Positions 1 to 10,319 of a DNA stretch of 64,000 bases are shown here, piece by piece; the stretch's first letter is position 1, and each line of letters begins with the position of its first letter. This DNA is from Allorhizobium pseudoryzae. Lineage in GTDB: Bacteria; Pseudomonadota; Alphaproteobacteria; Rhizobiales; Rhizobiaceae. The stretch spans positions 248,001 through 312,000 of the forward strand of contig NZ_CP049241.1 in NCBI RefSeq assembly GCF_011046245.1. The letters run 5' to 3'. The notes beneath the pieces were generated by a model. It ran no database searches. It was given only the letters and a program-made list of their open reading frames with translations, and had not been told where the DNA came from. Made by a program: the position numbers and the translations under genes.

Positions 1-719
1 GCTGGATCGTCGGCCTTCTGGCCTGCGTTGCGATCGTCGCGATCATTCTCAATTCGCGCCGCCAGCGTTACCGGTTCGGCTTCCCGCTGCGCCCGGTCTG
101 GGCGGAAGTCTTCCTCTCCGGTGTCGGCTGCGCGCTCGTGCTCGTCGCCATCTGGGTGGTCAACAGCTATCCCTGGCCGATCAACATCGCCCGCAACTAT
201 GCCGAAGCCAATGGCATTGCCTGGCCGGAGGGCGGCCTCTTCATCGCGCATGGCATTGCGGTTCCGGTGCTTGTGGCACTTGCCGTCGGCATCGTGATGA
301 CCTTCATCTCGACCCGCCTGCGCTTCGGCCGCTACGTCTTTGCCATCGGCGGCAATCCGGAAGCCGCCGAACTTGCCGGCATCAAGACCCGCTGGGTCAC
401 CGTCAAGATCTTCGCGCTGATGGGGGCGCTTTGCGCCATCGCCGCGGCAATCTCCACCGCCCGCCTCAACGCTGCCACCAATGCGCAAGGGGAGCTGGAC
501 GAACTCTACACCATCGCCGCAGCCGTGATCGGCGGCACGTCGCTTGCCGGTGGCACGGGCACCATTGCCGGTGCCATGCTCGGCGCCCTCGTCATGCAAT
601 CGCTGCAATCCGGCATGGTGCTGCTCGGGATCGATACGCCCTTCCAGCGCATCGTGGTCGGCATCGTCCTGGTGGTGGCCGTCTGGCTCGACACCATCTA
701 TCGCGGCCGCAGCCGGTAA
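1..719 (+). CDS. xylH: Sugar ABC transporter permease, XylH-like (5' end missing)
   Basis: Inner-membrane permease of a ribose/xylose-class ABC importer. The frame is open from base 3, so the gene begins before the window. The visible 238 residues hold several hydrophobic segments, the cytoplasmic loop [12 protein letters not shown], which contacts the ATPase in this family, and the Gly-rich [19 protein letters not shown] stretch typical of XylH/RbsC permeases. It stops at 717-719, 11 bases before an ATPase gene, so the two are co-transcribed; a XylF-type binding-protein gene is expected upstream. XylH-type permeases are the closest I recognise, but FrcC or another monosaccharide permease is possible, so the substrate (xylose?) is inferred rather than shown. 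Confidence 0.85.
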   Translation, partial: WIVGLLACVAIVAIILNSRRQRYRFGFPLRPVWAEVFLSGVGCALVLVAIWVVNSYPWPINIARNYAEANGIAWPEGGLFIAHGIAVPVLVALAVGIVMTFISTRLRFGRYVFAIGGNPEAAELAGIKTRWVTVKIFALMGALCAIAAAISTARLNAATNAQGELDELYTIAAAVIGGTSLAGGTGTIAGAMLGALVMQSLQSGMVLLGIDTPFQRIVVGIVLVVAVWLDTIYRGRSR

Positions 720-730
720 CGGAGGACATC

Positions 731-1516
731 ATGTCAGATACAAACACTCCGCTTGTCGAGATGCGCAATATCTCGATCTCCTTCGGCGGCATCCATGCCG
801 TGGACAATGCCTCGGTGGATCTTCACGCCGGCGAAGTCGTGGCCCTGCTCGGCCACAACGGGGCGGGCAAATCCACCCTCATCAAGATCCTCTCCGGCGC
901 CTATCGCCGGGATGCGGGCGAGATCCTGATCAACGGCGAACCGGCCGAGATCAGCAATCCGCGCGACGCCAAGCAATATGGCATCGAGACGATCTACCAG
1001 ACGCTCGCCGTCGCCGATAACGTCGATGCCGCCGCCAACCTTTATCTCGGCCGCGAGCTGCGCACCCCCTGGGGCACACTCGACGACGTGGCGATGGAGG
1101 CGAAGGCGCGCGAAGTCATGGGGCGGCTCAACCCCAACTTCCGCCGCTTCAAGGAGCCGGTGAAGGCGCTCTCCGGTGGCCAGCGGCAATCGGTGGCGAT
1201 CGCGCGTGCGATCCTGTTCGATGCGCGCATCCTGATCATGGACGAGCCGACCGCAGCGCTTGGGCCTCAGGAAACCGCGCAGGTGGGCGAGCTGATCACC
1301 CAGCTGAAGCGCGAAGGCATCGGCATCTTCCTGATTTCCCACGACATCCACGACGTGTTCGACCTCGCCGACCGGGTGTTCGTGATGAAGAACGGCAAGG
1401 TGGTCGGCCATGCGCGCACCGAGGACGTGACCAAGGACGAGGTGCTCGGCATGATCATCCTCGGCAAGGTTCCGCCGGGTGCGGTGCCGGGTCCGGGCGC
1501 CATGCAGGAAGCGTAA
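731..1516 (+). CDS. xylG: Sugar ABC transporter ATP-binding protein, XylG-like, single domain
   Basis: ATPase that energises the upstream permease. The 261 residues form one nucleotide-binding domain: Walker [10 protein letters not shown] at 41-49, signature [14 protein letters not shown] near 145-158, Walker B ILIMDEP near 165-171, and the switch histidine in LISHD. Classical RbsA/XylG proteins carry two tandem domains (about 500 aa). This half-size form is known from rhizobia (FrcA-type) and presumably works as a homodimer. The start is ATG 731, preceded by GGAGG directly after the permease stop; the frame is open further upstream but lacks a comparable ribosome site. A hairpin at 1535-1560 follows. 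The family is clear, the sugar is not. Confidence 0.88.
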   Translation: MSDTNTPLVEMRNISISFGGIHAVDNASVDLHAGEVVALLGHNGAGKSTLIKILSGAYRRDAGEILINGEPAEISNPRDAKQYGIETIYQTLAVADNVDAAANLYLGRELRTPWGTLDDVAMEAKAREVMGRLNPNFRRFKEPVKALSGGQRQSVAIARAILFDARILIMDEPTAALGPQETAQVGELITQLKREGIGIFLISHDIHDVFDLADRVFVMKNGKVVGHARTEDVTKDEVLGMIILGKVPPGAVPGPGAMQEA

Positions 1517-1534
1517 TACCTGCGAAGACGAGCA

Positions 1535-1560
1535 ACGGCAGCGCTTATCGGCGCTGCCGT
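1535..1560 (+). terminator. Hairpin after the sugar ABC operon
   Basis: A perfect 10-bp inverted repeat (ACGGCAGCGC / GCGCTGCCGT) around a 6-base loop, starting 18 bases after the xylG-like stop. There is no long T-run after it, so it is either a weak intrinsic terminator or an mRNA 3'-end stabiliser. Confidence 0.55.
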
Positions 1561-1566
1561 CTAAGA

Positions 1567-1582
1567 CAATAGTCCAATAGTC
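1567..1582. repeat. Tandem 8-bp repeat upstream of the TRAP binding-protein gene
   Basis: CAATAGTC occurs twice head to tail, 77 bases before the ATG of the TAXI gene. The position suits a regulator half-site pair, but no known motif is matched and chance is possible. Confidence 0.35.
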
Positions 1583-1658
1583 GAAGCAGACGGCGATTGA
1601 CCACCCTTCCCCCGCACTCCATGATGGACGGGAGTGAACACGACTTGGGAGGGTCATC

Positions 1659-2618
1659 ATGAATCACATCACACGCCGCGCCGTTCTTGCCACCGCCATT
1701 GCCGCCGGTCTTTCGGCTGCCGCTCCTTCGGCCAAGGCTGCGGAATTCATCAACCTTCTGACCGGCGGCACATCCGGTGTCTATTACCCGCTCGGTGTTG
1801 CACTGTCGGAAATCTACGGCCAGAACATCAAGGATGCCCGCACGCAGGTGCAGGCGACCAAGGCTTCCGTCGAAAACCTGAACCTCTTACAGGCCGGCCG
1901 CGGCGAAATCGGCTTCGCGCTCGGCGATTCCGTCAAGATGGCCTGGGACGGCAACAAGGAAGCCGGTTTCCCCGGCAAGCTCGACAAGCTGCGCGGCATT
2001 GCCGGCATCTATTCCAACTATGTGCAGATCGTGGCCTCGAAGGAGTCCGGCGTGACCTCGCTGGCAGAGCTGAAGGGCAAGAGCCTTTCGGTCGGCGCGC
2101 CGAAATCCGGCACAGAGCTGAACGCCAGGCAGATCTTTGAGGCTGCCGGCATGTCCTACAAGGATCTCGGCAAGACCGAATACCTGCCCTTTGCCGAATC
2201 CGTCGAACTGATCAAGAACCGCCAGTTGGACGGGACCCTGCAATCGGCCGGCCTCGGCGTTGCCTCGATCCGCGATCTCGCCAGCTCCCTGCCGATCAAC
2301 GTGGTGGCGGTGCCGGCTGACGTGGTGACGAAGATCGGCGCGCCCTATACGGCTGCCACCATTCCCGCCGGCACCTATGACGGCCAGACGGCCGATGTGC
2401 CGACCGCTGCCGTCGGCAACTTCCTCATCACCCATTCCGGCGTGTCCGACGAAACTGCCTACCAGATGACGAAGCTTCTCTTCGAAAACCTGCCGAAGCT
2501 GACCGCCGCGCACGCCGCCGCCAAGGCGATCGACGTGAAGAAGGCGCTGGACGGCATGCCGGTGCCGCTGCATCCGGGTGCCGAGCGCTATTACAAGGAA
2601 GTCGGGCTGATCAAGTAA
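1659..2618 (+). CDS. TRAP transporter substrate-binding protein, TAXI family
   Basis: Periplasmic solute receptor of a TRAP transporter. The N-terminus is an export signal with a twin arginine (HITRRAVLATA) and a cleavage-like AKAAEF. The mature protein begins EFINLLTGGTSGVYYPLG, the hallmark of TAXI receptors, and keeps the family's SVENLNLLQAGRGEIGFALGD pattern. Its 319 residues are normal for the family. ATG 1659 has GGGAGG six bases upstream. The cognate permease starts at 2906, but the two genes are separated by 287 bases occupied by a RIME-type repeat. TAXI receptors bind dicarboxylates or glutamate-like ligands; the ligand here is unknown. Confidence 0.93.
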   Translation: MNHITRRAVLATAIAAGLSAAAPSAKAAEFINLLTGGTSGVYYPLGVALSEIYGQNIKDARTQVQATKASVENLNLLQAGRGEIGFALGDSVKMAWDGNKEAGFPGKLDKLRGIAGIYSNYVQIVASKESGVTSLAELKGKSLSVGAPKSGTELNARQIFEAAGMSYKDLGKTEYLPFAESVELIKNRQLDGTLQSAGLGVASIRDLASSLPINVVAVPADVVTKIGAPYTAATIPAGTYDGQTADVPTAAVGNFLITHSGVSDETAYQMTKLLFENLPKLTAAHAAAKAIDVKKALDGMPVPLHPGAERYYKEVGLIK

Positions 2619-2674
2619 GGGACAATGGGGGGCCGCTCGCCTTCGGCAAAGCATCAGCAAGAGTGTGGGAAAAG

Positions 2675-2810
2675 CCCCTCATCCGGCTGCCGCCACCTTC
2701 TCCCCGCATGGCGGGGAGAAGGGCTATGCCGAGCCGTCGCCTCTTCCTTCGGACCTGTCGCGGGGCACGTCCCCTCTCCCCGCAAGCGGGGAGAGGGTTA
2801 GGGTGAGGGG
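2675..2810. repeat. RIME-type intergenic mosaic element
   Basis: An intergenic element bounded by inverted CCCCTCATCC and GGGTGAGGGG. Inside are two strong palindromes: 2696-2722 (12-bp arms CCTTCTCCCCGC, 3-base loop) and 2772-2797 (12-bp arms CCCTCTCCCCGC, 2-base loop). This is the architecture of the rhizobial intergenic mosaic elements. A related copy in the opposite orientation lies at 20750-20879. It sits between the TRAP receptor and permease genes and may lower expression of the permease relative to the receptor. Confidence 0.8.
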
Positions 2811-2905
2811 CTCCCTGCAGGACAACCCAGGAAACGTGTGGCAGCCGTTAACGGCCGTCGTCCAACGAACCCTGCACGAACAAGACCAATGAGTGTGAGA
2901 CACGC

Positions 2906-5023
2906 ATGACACAAACCCTGGCGGAACAGGAAGCAGCGGCCGAGATCGAAGAGACCCATACGGAGGGCCTGCCATCCGGCTTTGGCGAGGGGGTGATGGG
3001 CCGCGTCGCCTTCTGGATCGCCTTCTCCTTTTCGCTGTTCCAGCTGTGGACCGCCGCCTATGGCACGATGCCGAGCCAGGTGGTTCGGGCCATGCATGTG
3101 GGTTTCCTGCTGCTGCTGGGCTTTGGGCTGATCGGCAATCTGGTGGCGAAAACCCAGGCGGGGCGCTTCTGGTTCTGGGGTCTCGGCCTCCTCGGTTTTT
3201 CGACCGGGCTCTACAACTGGGTCTTCTACGAGGACCTGATCCTGCGCAGCGGCTTCCTCACCCATCTCGATCTCGTGGTCGGCAGCGTCGTCATCGTGCT
3301 CGTCTTTGAAGGCGCGCGCCGCCTGATGGGCCTGCCGCTGACGATCATTTCCGGCATCTTCCTCGCCTACTGTTTCTTCGGCCAGTATTTTCCCGATCCC
3401 TTCGTGCATCGCGGCTATGATTTCGAGCAGATCATCGAGCATTTCGGCTTCGGCACCGAGGGCATCTACGGCACGCCGATCTATGTCTCGGCGGCCTATA
3501 TCTTCATCTTCGTCGTGTTCGCCTCCTTCCTGGAGCGCGGCGGGATGCTCGGCCTGTTCAATGATTTCGCGCTCGGCCTCGTCGGCTCCTGGAAGGGCGG
3601 TCCGGCGCAGGTCTGCGTCATGTCCTCGGCGCTGATGGGCACGATTTCCGGCTCCGGCGTCGCCAATGTGGTGGCGAGCGGCCAGTTCACCATTCCGCTG
3701 ATGAAGCGCTTCGGCTTCCGCTCCGCCTTTGCCGGCGGGGTGGAGGCAACCTCCTCCATGGGCGGGCAGATCATGCCGCCGGTGATGGGGGCCGTCGCCT
3801 TCATCATGGCCGAGACGCTGAACGTGCCCTACGCGGATATCGTCAAGGCAGCGCTGATCCCCGCCATCCTCTATTTCGGCGTCTGCTTCTGGATGGTCTA
3901 TCTGGAAGCCGGCAAGGCGGGGCTTGCGGGCCTTGCGAAGGCAGACCTGCCGAACCCGTGGGCCGCGGTCAAGGAACACTGGCCGTTGATCCTGCCGCTT
4001 GCCGCGCTCGTCTACCTGCTGTTTGCCGGTTACACGCCGATTTTCGCCGGCACGATGGGCCTCGCGCTCGTCGTCGTGCTTTTGCTCGGCATGCCGCTCG
4101 CGGCACGCATCGGGCCGCTCGCCTTCCGCATCGTCTTTTGGCTTGCGATCGGTTTCGCCGCGAGCGCCTTCCTCAAATTCGGCGTCAACATCCTTGTCCT
4201 CATCATCCTTGGCATGATGACCGCCTGCTTCTTCGTCAAGGGCGGGCGGGAGACGCTGATCATCTGCCGCGATGCCATGGCGGAGGGTGCCAAGAACGCC
4301 CTTCCCGTCGGCATTGCCTGCGCCATCGTCGGCATCGTCATCGGCACGCTGACGCTGACCGGCATCGCCTCCACCTTCATCGGTGCGATCATCCGCATCG
4401 GTGAGCAGCATCTCTTCCTGTCGCTGGTGCTGACGATGATCACCTGCCTGATCCTCGGCATGGGCATTCCGACGATCCCGAACTACATCATCACCTCGTC
4501 GCTCGCCGGCCCGGCGCTGCTGGAACTCGGCGTGCCGCTGATCGTCAGCCACATGTTCGTCTTCTATTTCGGCATCATGGCGGACCTGACGCCGCCGGTG
4601 GCGCTTGCCTGTTTTGCCGCGGCCCCCATGGCGAAGACCTCCGGCCTCAAGATCTCGATCGAGGCGACCAAGCTTGCCACCGCCGGCTTCGTGGTGCCGT
4701 TCATGGCGGTCTATGCACCGGCACTGATGCTGCAGGATGCCGGGCCGATCGCGGCCGCCTGGGGCTATCCGGTGGAGGTTGCCTATGTCTTCCTGAAAGC
4801 CTGCTTCGGCATCGGGCTCTGGGGTGCGGCGGTGGTGGGTTATCTGTTTGCCCGCCTCAACCTGCTGGAACGCGCTGTGGCGCTTATCGCCGGCGCCTGC
4901 ATGGTGCTCGCTCTGCCCTTGACCGACGAGATCGGTTTTGCGCTGGGCTTTGCCTTCATTGCCTATCACTACCTGACAGTGCGGCGCGCCAAGGCCACCG
5001 GTTCGCTCACCGGTGCACCATGA
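2906..5023 (+). CDS. Fused TRAP transporter permease (DctQM-type, TAXI system)
   Basis: A 705-residue inner-membrane protein that combines the small 4-helix (DctQ-like) and large 12-helix (DctM-like) subunits in one chain, as usual for TAXI TRAP systems. Hydrophobic helices run from about residue 30 almost to the C-terminus. Family motifs visible are SGSGVANVVASGQFTIP and GGQIMPPVMGAVAF in the first half and GMGIPTIPNYIITSS with DLTPPVALA in the second. It would use a Na+ or H+ gradient to take up the ligand caught by the receptor at 1659-2618. Its TGA overlaps the ATG of the DUF1850 gene (ATGA), so the two are translationally coupled. Confidence 0.93.
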   Translation: MTQTLAEQEAAAEIEETHTEGLPSGFGEGVMGRVAFWIAFSFSLFQLWTAAYGTMPSQVVRAMHVGFLLLLGFGLIGNLVAKTQAGRFWFWGLGLLGFSTGLYNWVFYEDLILRSGFLTHLDLVVGSVVIVLVFEGARRLMGLPLTIISGIFLAYCFFGQYFPDPFVHRGYDFEQIIEHFGFGTEGIYGTPIYVSAAYIFIFVVFASFLERGGMLGLFNDFALGLVGSWKGGPAQVCVMSSALMGTISGSGVANVVASGQFTIPLMKRFGFRSAFAGGVEATSSMGGQIMPPVMGAVAFIMAETLNVPYADIVKAALIPAILYFGVCFWMVYLEAGKAGLAGLAKADLPNPWAAVKEHWPLILPLAALVYLLFAGYTPIFAGTMGLALVVVLLLGMPLAARIGPLAFRIVFWLAIGFAASAFLKFGVNILVLIILGMMTACFFVKGGRETLIICRDAMAEGAKNALPVGIACAIVGIVIGTLTLTGIASTFIGAIIRIGEQHLFLSLVLTMITCLILGMGIPTIPNYIITSSLAGPALLELGVPLIVSHMFVFYFGIMADLTPPVALACFAAAPMAKTSGLKISIEATKLATAGFVVPFMAVYAPALMLQDAGPIAAAWGYPVEVAYVFLKACFGIGLWGAAVVGYLFARLNLLERAVALIAGACMVLALPLTDEIGFALGFAFIAYHYLTVRRAKATGSLTGAP

Positions 5024-5379
5024 GCCTTTGTGTGCTGGCGGCAGGCAAGGTGGCGGTGATTGCCGCCACCAGCTTCACGCTCAGCTGGACCCATTCGGTG
5101 GAAAAGGTGGAATGGCGCGAGACCTACCAGGTGACCGGGGCCGGTCTTCGTCTGGAACAGGCGGCCGTCAAGGGCTCCGGCGCCGGCATGGAACCGGGGC
5201 CGGATGCGGTGCTACAAAATGGCTGGTGGGTGTGGCAGCCGAAGATAGAGCCGCTCCCGCGTCTATCCCTCGCCGCTTCGGGCGCGACCGTGAGCGGCTG
5301 GCGCCTCTGCCATCAAGACGGATGCCTGACGCTGGGCGAACAGGCCGGCGACGGGGTGGTGGTGGAGCCGTGCGGGTGA
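5020..5379 (+). CDS. DUF1850 domain protein coupled to the TRAP permease
   Basis: A 119-residue protein starting at the ATG that overlaps the permease stop. It has an export-like hydrophobic N-terminus (SLCVLAAGKVAVIAATSF), then FTLSWTHSVEKVEWRETYQ, the conserved opening of DUF1850, and a cysteine pair in GWRLCHQDGCLTL. DUF1850 genes are commonly encoded beside TAXI TRAP permeases, and a periplasmic accessory role in that transporter is the natural inference; no biochemical function is known to me. It ends two bases before the convergent coiled-coil gene. Confidence 0.85.
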   Translation: MSLCVLAAGKVAVIAATSFTLSWTHSVEKVEWRETYQVTGAGLRLEQAAVKGSGAGMEPGPDAVLQNGWWVWQPKIEPLPRLSLAASGATVSGWRLCHQDGCLTLGEQAGDGVVVEPCG

Positions 5380-5381
5380 GA

Positions 5382-5849
5382 TCAACTGCGCCCGACGCGC
5401 CGCTCCAGCGCTTCGATGCGTTCGACCAGATCTTCGAGCGAAATCTTGTTCTGCAATCCGCCCTGGACGGCATTCAGGATCTCGTTGGAGTGGCTCGCAA
5501 CATCCAGACTGAGCGCCTTGATCTGGCGTGAATTGTCGCTGACGGCGGTTTCCAGTTCATCAATGCGATGAAACAGGGAGTCCATCCGCGTGCGTGTTTC
5601 ATCGCGGAACTGCTCGAATTCGGCCCGCAGTTGAGCAACTTCGCCCCGCACCTGCGCCAATTCGGACTTCAGGTCGATCATGTCCAGGCGGAACTGGTTG
5701 TTGTGGCGTGAAATCTTGGCAAACTCGACGTCGAAACGATCCGTCATGGTCATCGTTTCCATCAGGCGACGATTGACCCCCTGCATGGCGTCGATCAACG
5801 ACGACATCTGGTTGTAGAGGCCCCTCTGGAATTCGGCATCCGATGACAT
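5382..5849 (-). CDS. Uncharacterised coiled-coil protein
   Basis: A 155-residue, charged, soluble protein. From about residue 30 to 150 it is mostly heptad-like helix (for example LKSELAQVRGEVAQLRAEF and RIDELETAVSDNSRQIKAL), predicting a long coiled coil. No enzyme motif, signal peptide or membrane segment is visible. I chose ATG 5849 because GGGAG lies eight bases upstream; an in-frame start at 5873 would add eight Cys-containing residues and looks less likely. It may be a structural or scaffold protein, but I recognise no named family. It is convergent with the TRAP operon. Confidence 0.72.
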   Translation of the reverse strand: MSSDAEFQRGLYNQMSSLIDAMQGVNRRLMETMTMTDRFDVEFAKISRHNNQFRLDMIDLKSELAQVRGEVAQLRAEFEQFRDETRTRMDSLFHRIDELETAVSDNSRQIKALSLDVASHSNEILNAVQGGLQNKISLEDLVERIEALERRVGRS

Positions 5850-5931
5850 GACCGTCTCCCGACAAACACACACCGAAGGATACAGTGCGAACGGAGTAGA
5901 TACAACTGCCGAAAAGCCCGGGTTTCTTCGG

Positions 5932-6840
5932 TTATCTGGCCCTTAGAACACCCGCGAGTGTGTGGATGTGGGATGCACCAATGCCGCAGCAGCCGCCGAT
6001 CATCGTGGCGCCGGCATCCGCCCAGCGGCAGGCAAACCGCGAATAGGCGTCACTCGTCAGGTCTTTCCGCGTCTCGTGCAGGCCTTCATTGGCGGCCGTT
6101 TCATCCGTATCGCTGTCGAAGGCATTGGCGTAGACGCCGATCGGCATCGAAACGCCCTTGGCGCGCATGGCTTCCTTGGCCACCTTGACGGCCGCCTCCA
6201 TGACTTCCGGACGGGCACAGTTGAAGAGGAGCGCCTCGGCACCGGAGCCCGCCGCCCACAGCGCCGCATCCGCCACCGTCTCGCCGGAGCGCAGCTTCGG
6301 CTTGGCGCCGGCCACCTGCGCCGCATCGTCGGCCAGCGTGAAGGAAATCCAGAAGGGTTTGCCGGTGTTTTCCACGGCGACCCGCACCGCCTCGCCCTCG
6401 GCAATCAGGGACAGCGTTTCGCCCAGCCAGACATCAACGAAGGGCGACAGGTTCTCGACCAGGACGGAGAGATAATCCTGCACCCGCGCCGGATCGAAGT
6501 TCTGCGGTTCGTAGGACCCGAAGATCGGCGGCAGACCGCCCGTGACCGTCACCGGACGCCCCGCCGCATCAGCCGCCTCGCGCGCCAGGCGACCGGAAAG
6601 GGCGATCAGCGCCGCTCCCTCCTGGGCGAAACGCTCCTCGCCGATATGGAAGGGCACCAGCGCATAGGAATTGGTGGTGATCACATCGGCGCCGGCGGCG
6701 ATGAATTCCTCATGCACCTGGCGGACGATCTGAGGACTATCGATCAAGGCGAGCGCCGACCATTCCGGCTGCTTCAACTGCGCTCCGAGGCGCAGAAGCT
6801 CGCGGCTCATGCCGCCATCCAGTATGCGAAGCGTGCTCAT
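5932..6840 (-). CDS. mmuM: Homocysteine S-methyltransferase family protein
   Basis: A 302-residue TIM-barrel enzyme of the family that transfers a methyl group from S-methylmethionine (or S-adenosylmethionine) to homocysteine, making methionine. The N-terminal ILDGGMSREL matches the family's DGG(M/L) opening. The three zinc-ligand cysteines are in place: C208 in NCARPEVM and C284-C285 in GGCCG. The length equals MmuM (about 300-310) and is far shorter than MetH. It is a single-gene unit with divergent or spaced neighbours. The methyl donor cannot be read from sequence, so mmuM is a family-level symbol; a related betaine- or thetin-type methyltransferase is an alternative. Confidence 0.85.
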   Translation of the reverse strand: MSTLRILDGGMSRELLRLGAQLKQPEWSALALIDSPQIVRQVHEEFIAAGADVITTNSYALVPFHIGEERFAQEGAALIALSGRLAREAADAAGRPVTVTGGLPPIFGSYEPQNFDPARVQDYLSVLVENLSPFVDVWLGETLSLIAEGEAVRVAVENTGKPFWISFTLADDAAQVAGAKPKLRSGETVADAALWAAGSGAEALLFNCARPEVMEAAVKVAKEAMRAKGVSMPIGVYANAFDSDTDETAANEGLHETRKDLTSDAYSRFACRWADAGATMIGGCCGIGASHIHTLAGVLRAR

Positions 6841-6950
6841 GCGGAAAATCCTCTATCCCTGCCTGTGCTGCCGATAGCGCATCGGGAGAGGAAGCGGAAC
6901 AGGTTTTTCGGGCGAGCCACCTATGTGACCCGCCCCTCATCATGAAACCG

Positions 6951-9074
<2,124 letters not shown>

Positions 9075-9293
9075 TTCAAGGTCTTTCGGAGCAAGGCGCA
9101 TTTTCGCGCGAAAAGGCCGCGACGGAACGCAGCAGTCATGGCGCTCGCTGTAGCGATTTGCGGGCGAAATGTCAAAGCGGATGCGCGGGCGGAGCTTCCC
9201 GGTTCGGGACAGGGTAAATGAACAAGACGGAACGGATGGGCGATGGCATAGTGCCGTCGGCCAAAGCGACCGCAATCGACAGGAGAAAGCCCG

Positions 9294-10211
9294 ATGTCCT
9301 TTTTTCCCGGAACCGATCCCGAAGCGGGCGATGCCTTTGCCTGTGATGCCATCGAGAACCTGATCATTCCGCGTTCCAGCGATATCGGCGGCTTTTCCGT
9401 GCGCCGGGCGCTGCCGACACGCCAGCGGCGGCTTGTCGGGCCGTTCATCTTCTTCGACCGCATGGGGCCGGCGATCCTCAAGGCCGGCGAGGCGCTGGAT
9501 GTGAAACCGCATCCGCATATCGGGCTTTCCACCGTTACCTATCTCTTCGACGGCGAGATCAAGCATCGCGACAGTCTCGGCACTGAACTCGTCATTCGCC
9601 CCGGCGACGTGAACCTGATGACGGCGGGGCGCGGCATCGTGCATTCCGAACGCACGCCGGAAAACCTGCGCGGCCATCCGCTCTCCATGTCCGGCCTGCA
9701 GACCTGGCTGGCGCTGCCAGACGAGAAGGAAGAGATCGACCCGGCCTTTGCCCATACCGCCAAGGAAAACATGCCGATCATCGATCTGGCCGGCGTGACC
9801 GGACGGGTGGTGATGGGCGCGCTCGACGGCGTGACCTCGCCGGTCGAGACCTTCACCGATACACTCTACGCGGATCTCGCACTTGCCGCCGGGCGACGTT
9901 TTCCCTTTTCCGCCGCGCATGAAGAGAGGGCGATCTACATCCTGTCCGGCTCGCTGATCGTCGCTGGCGACCATTTCGCAGCCGACCAGTTGCTGGTGTT
10001 TCGTCCGGGCGACGAGATCACGCTGGAAGGCGGGCCGGAGGGCTGTCATCTGATGCTGTTCGGCGGCGCGGCGCTGAATTCCAGACGCTATATCTGGTGG
10101 AACTTCGTCTCCTCCTCGAAGGAACGGATCGAGCAGGCGAAGGAAGAATGGCGCACGGCGCGTTTCGACATCGTGCCGGGGGATGAAGAAGAGTTCGTCC
10201 CTTTGCCTTGA
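9294..10211 (+). CDS. Pirin family protein
   Basis: A 305-residue bicupin. The N-terminal cupin has the pirin metal-site residues H73 and H75 (KPHPHIGLSTVTY) and H117 with E119 (GRGIVHSER), followed by the family's SGLQTWLALPDEKEEIDPAF. The C-terminal cupin (about 160-270) holds the pirin C domain with AIYILSGSL. Bacterial pirins include quercetinase-like and enzyme-modulating members; no specific role can be read here. ATG 9294 follows CAGGAGAAAG. It is divergent from the helicase gene and lies about 100 bases before dxs, possibly transcribed separately. Confidence 0.93.
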   Translation: MSFFPGTDPEAGDAFACDAIENLIIPRSSDIGGFSVRRALPTRQRRLVGPFIFFDRMGPAILKAGEALDVKPHPHIGLSTVTYLFDGEIKHRDSLGTELVIRPGDVNLMTAGRGIVHSERTPENLRGHPLSMSGLQTWLALPDEKEEIDPAFAHTAKENMPIIDLAGVTGRVVMGALDGVTSPVETFTDTLYADLALAAGRRFPFSAAHEERAIYILSGSLIVAGDHFAADQLLVFRPGDEITLEGGPEGCHLMLFGGAALNSRRYIWWNFVSSSKERIEQAKEEWRTARFDIVPGDEEEFVPLP

Positions 10212-10319
10212 GAGGGTTTTCGGCTAGAAGCGCGGCTTTGTGACACTTGAAAAAGCCGCGTTTCTGCTCATGTTGGGAAGAAACACAGGCTCCGCGAGAG
10301 CAGAAAAGGCATTCCCATC

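Noticed and set aside
2665..2892. 75-aa open frame in the gap between the TRAP receptor and permease genes
   Set aside because: It translates the palindromes of the RIME-type repeat and has no ribosome site or family.
2798..4969. Long open frame antisense to the TRAP permease gene
   Set aside because: Its product is a His/Gln/Asp-rich string without any family feature, while the opposite strand encodes a full permease. High GC keeps antisense frames open.
6880..6945. Hairpin-like sequence between mmuM and the helicase stop as a terminator
   Set aside because: Imperfect pairing, and the run after it on the helicase strand is A rather than T.
9075..10049. Upstream in-frame extension of the DEAD-box helicase
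   Set aside because: It would be antisense to the intact pirin gene, and the helicase family begins at about MSELNN.
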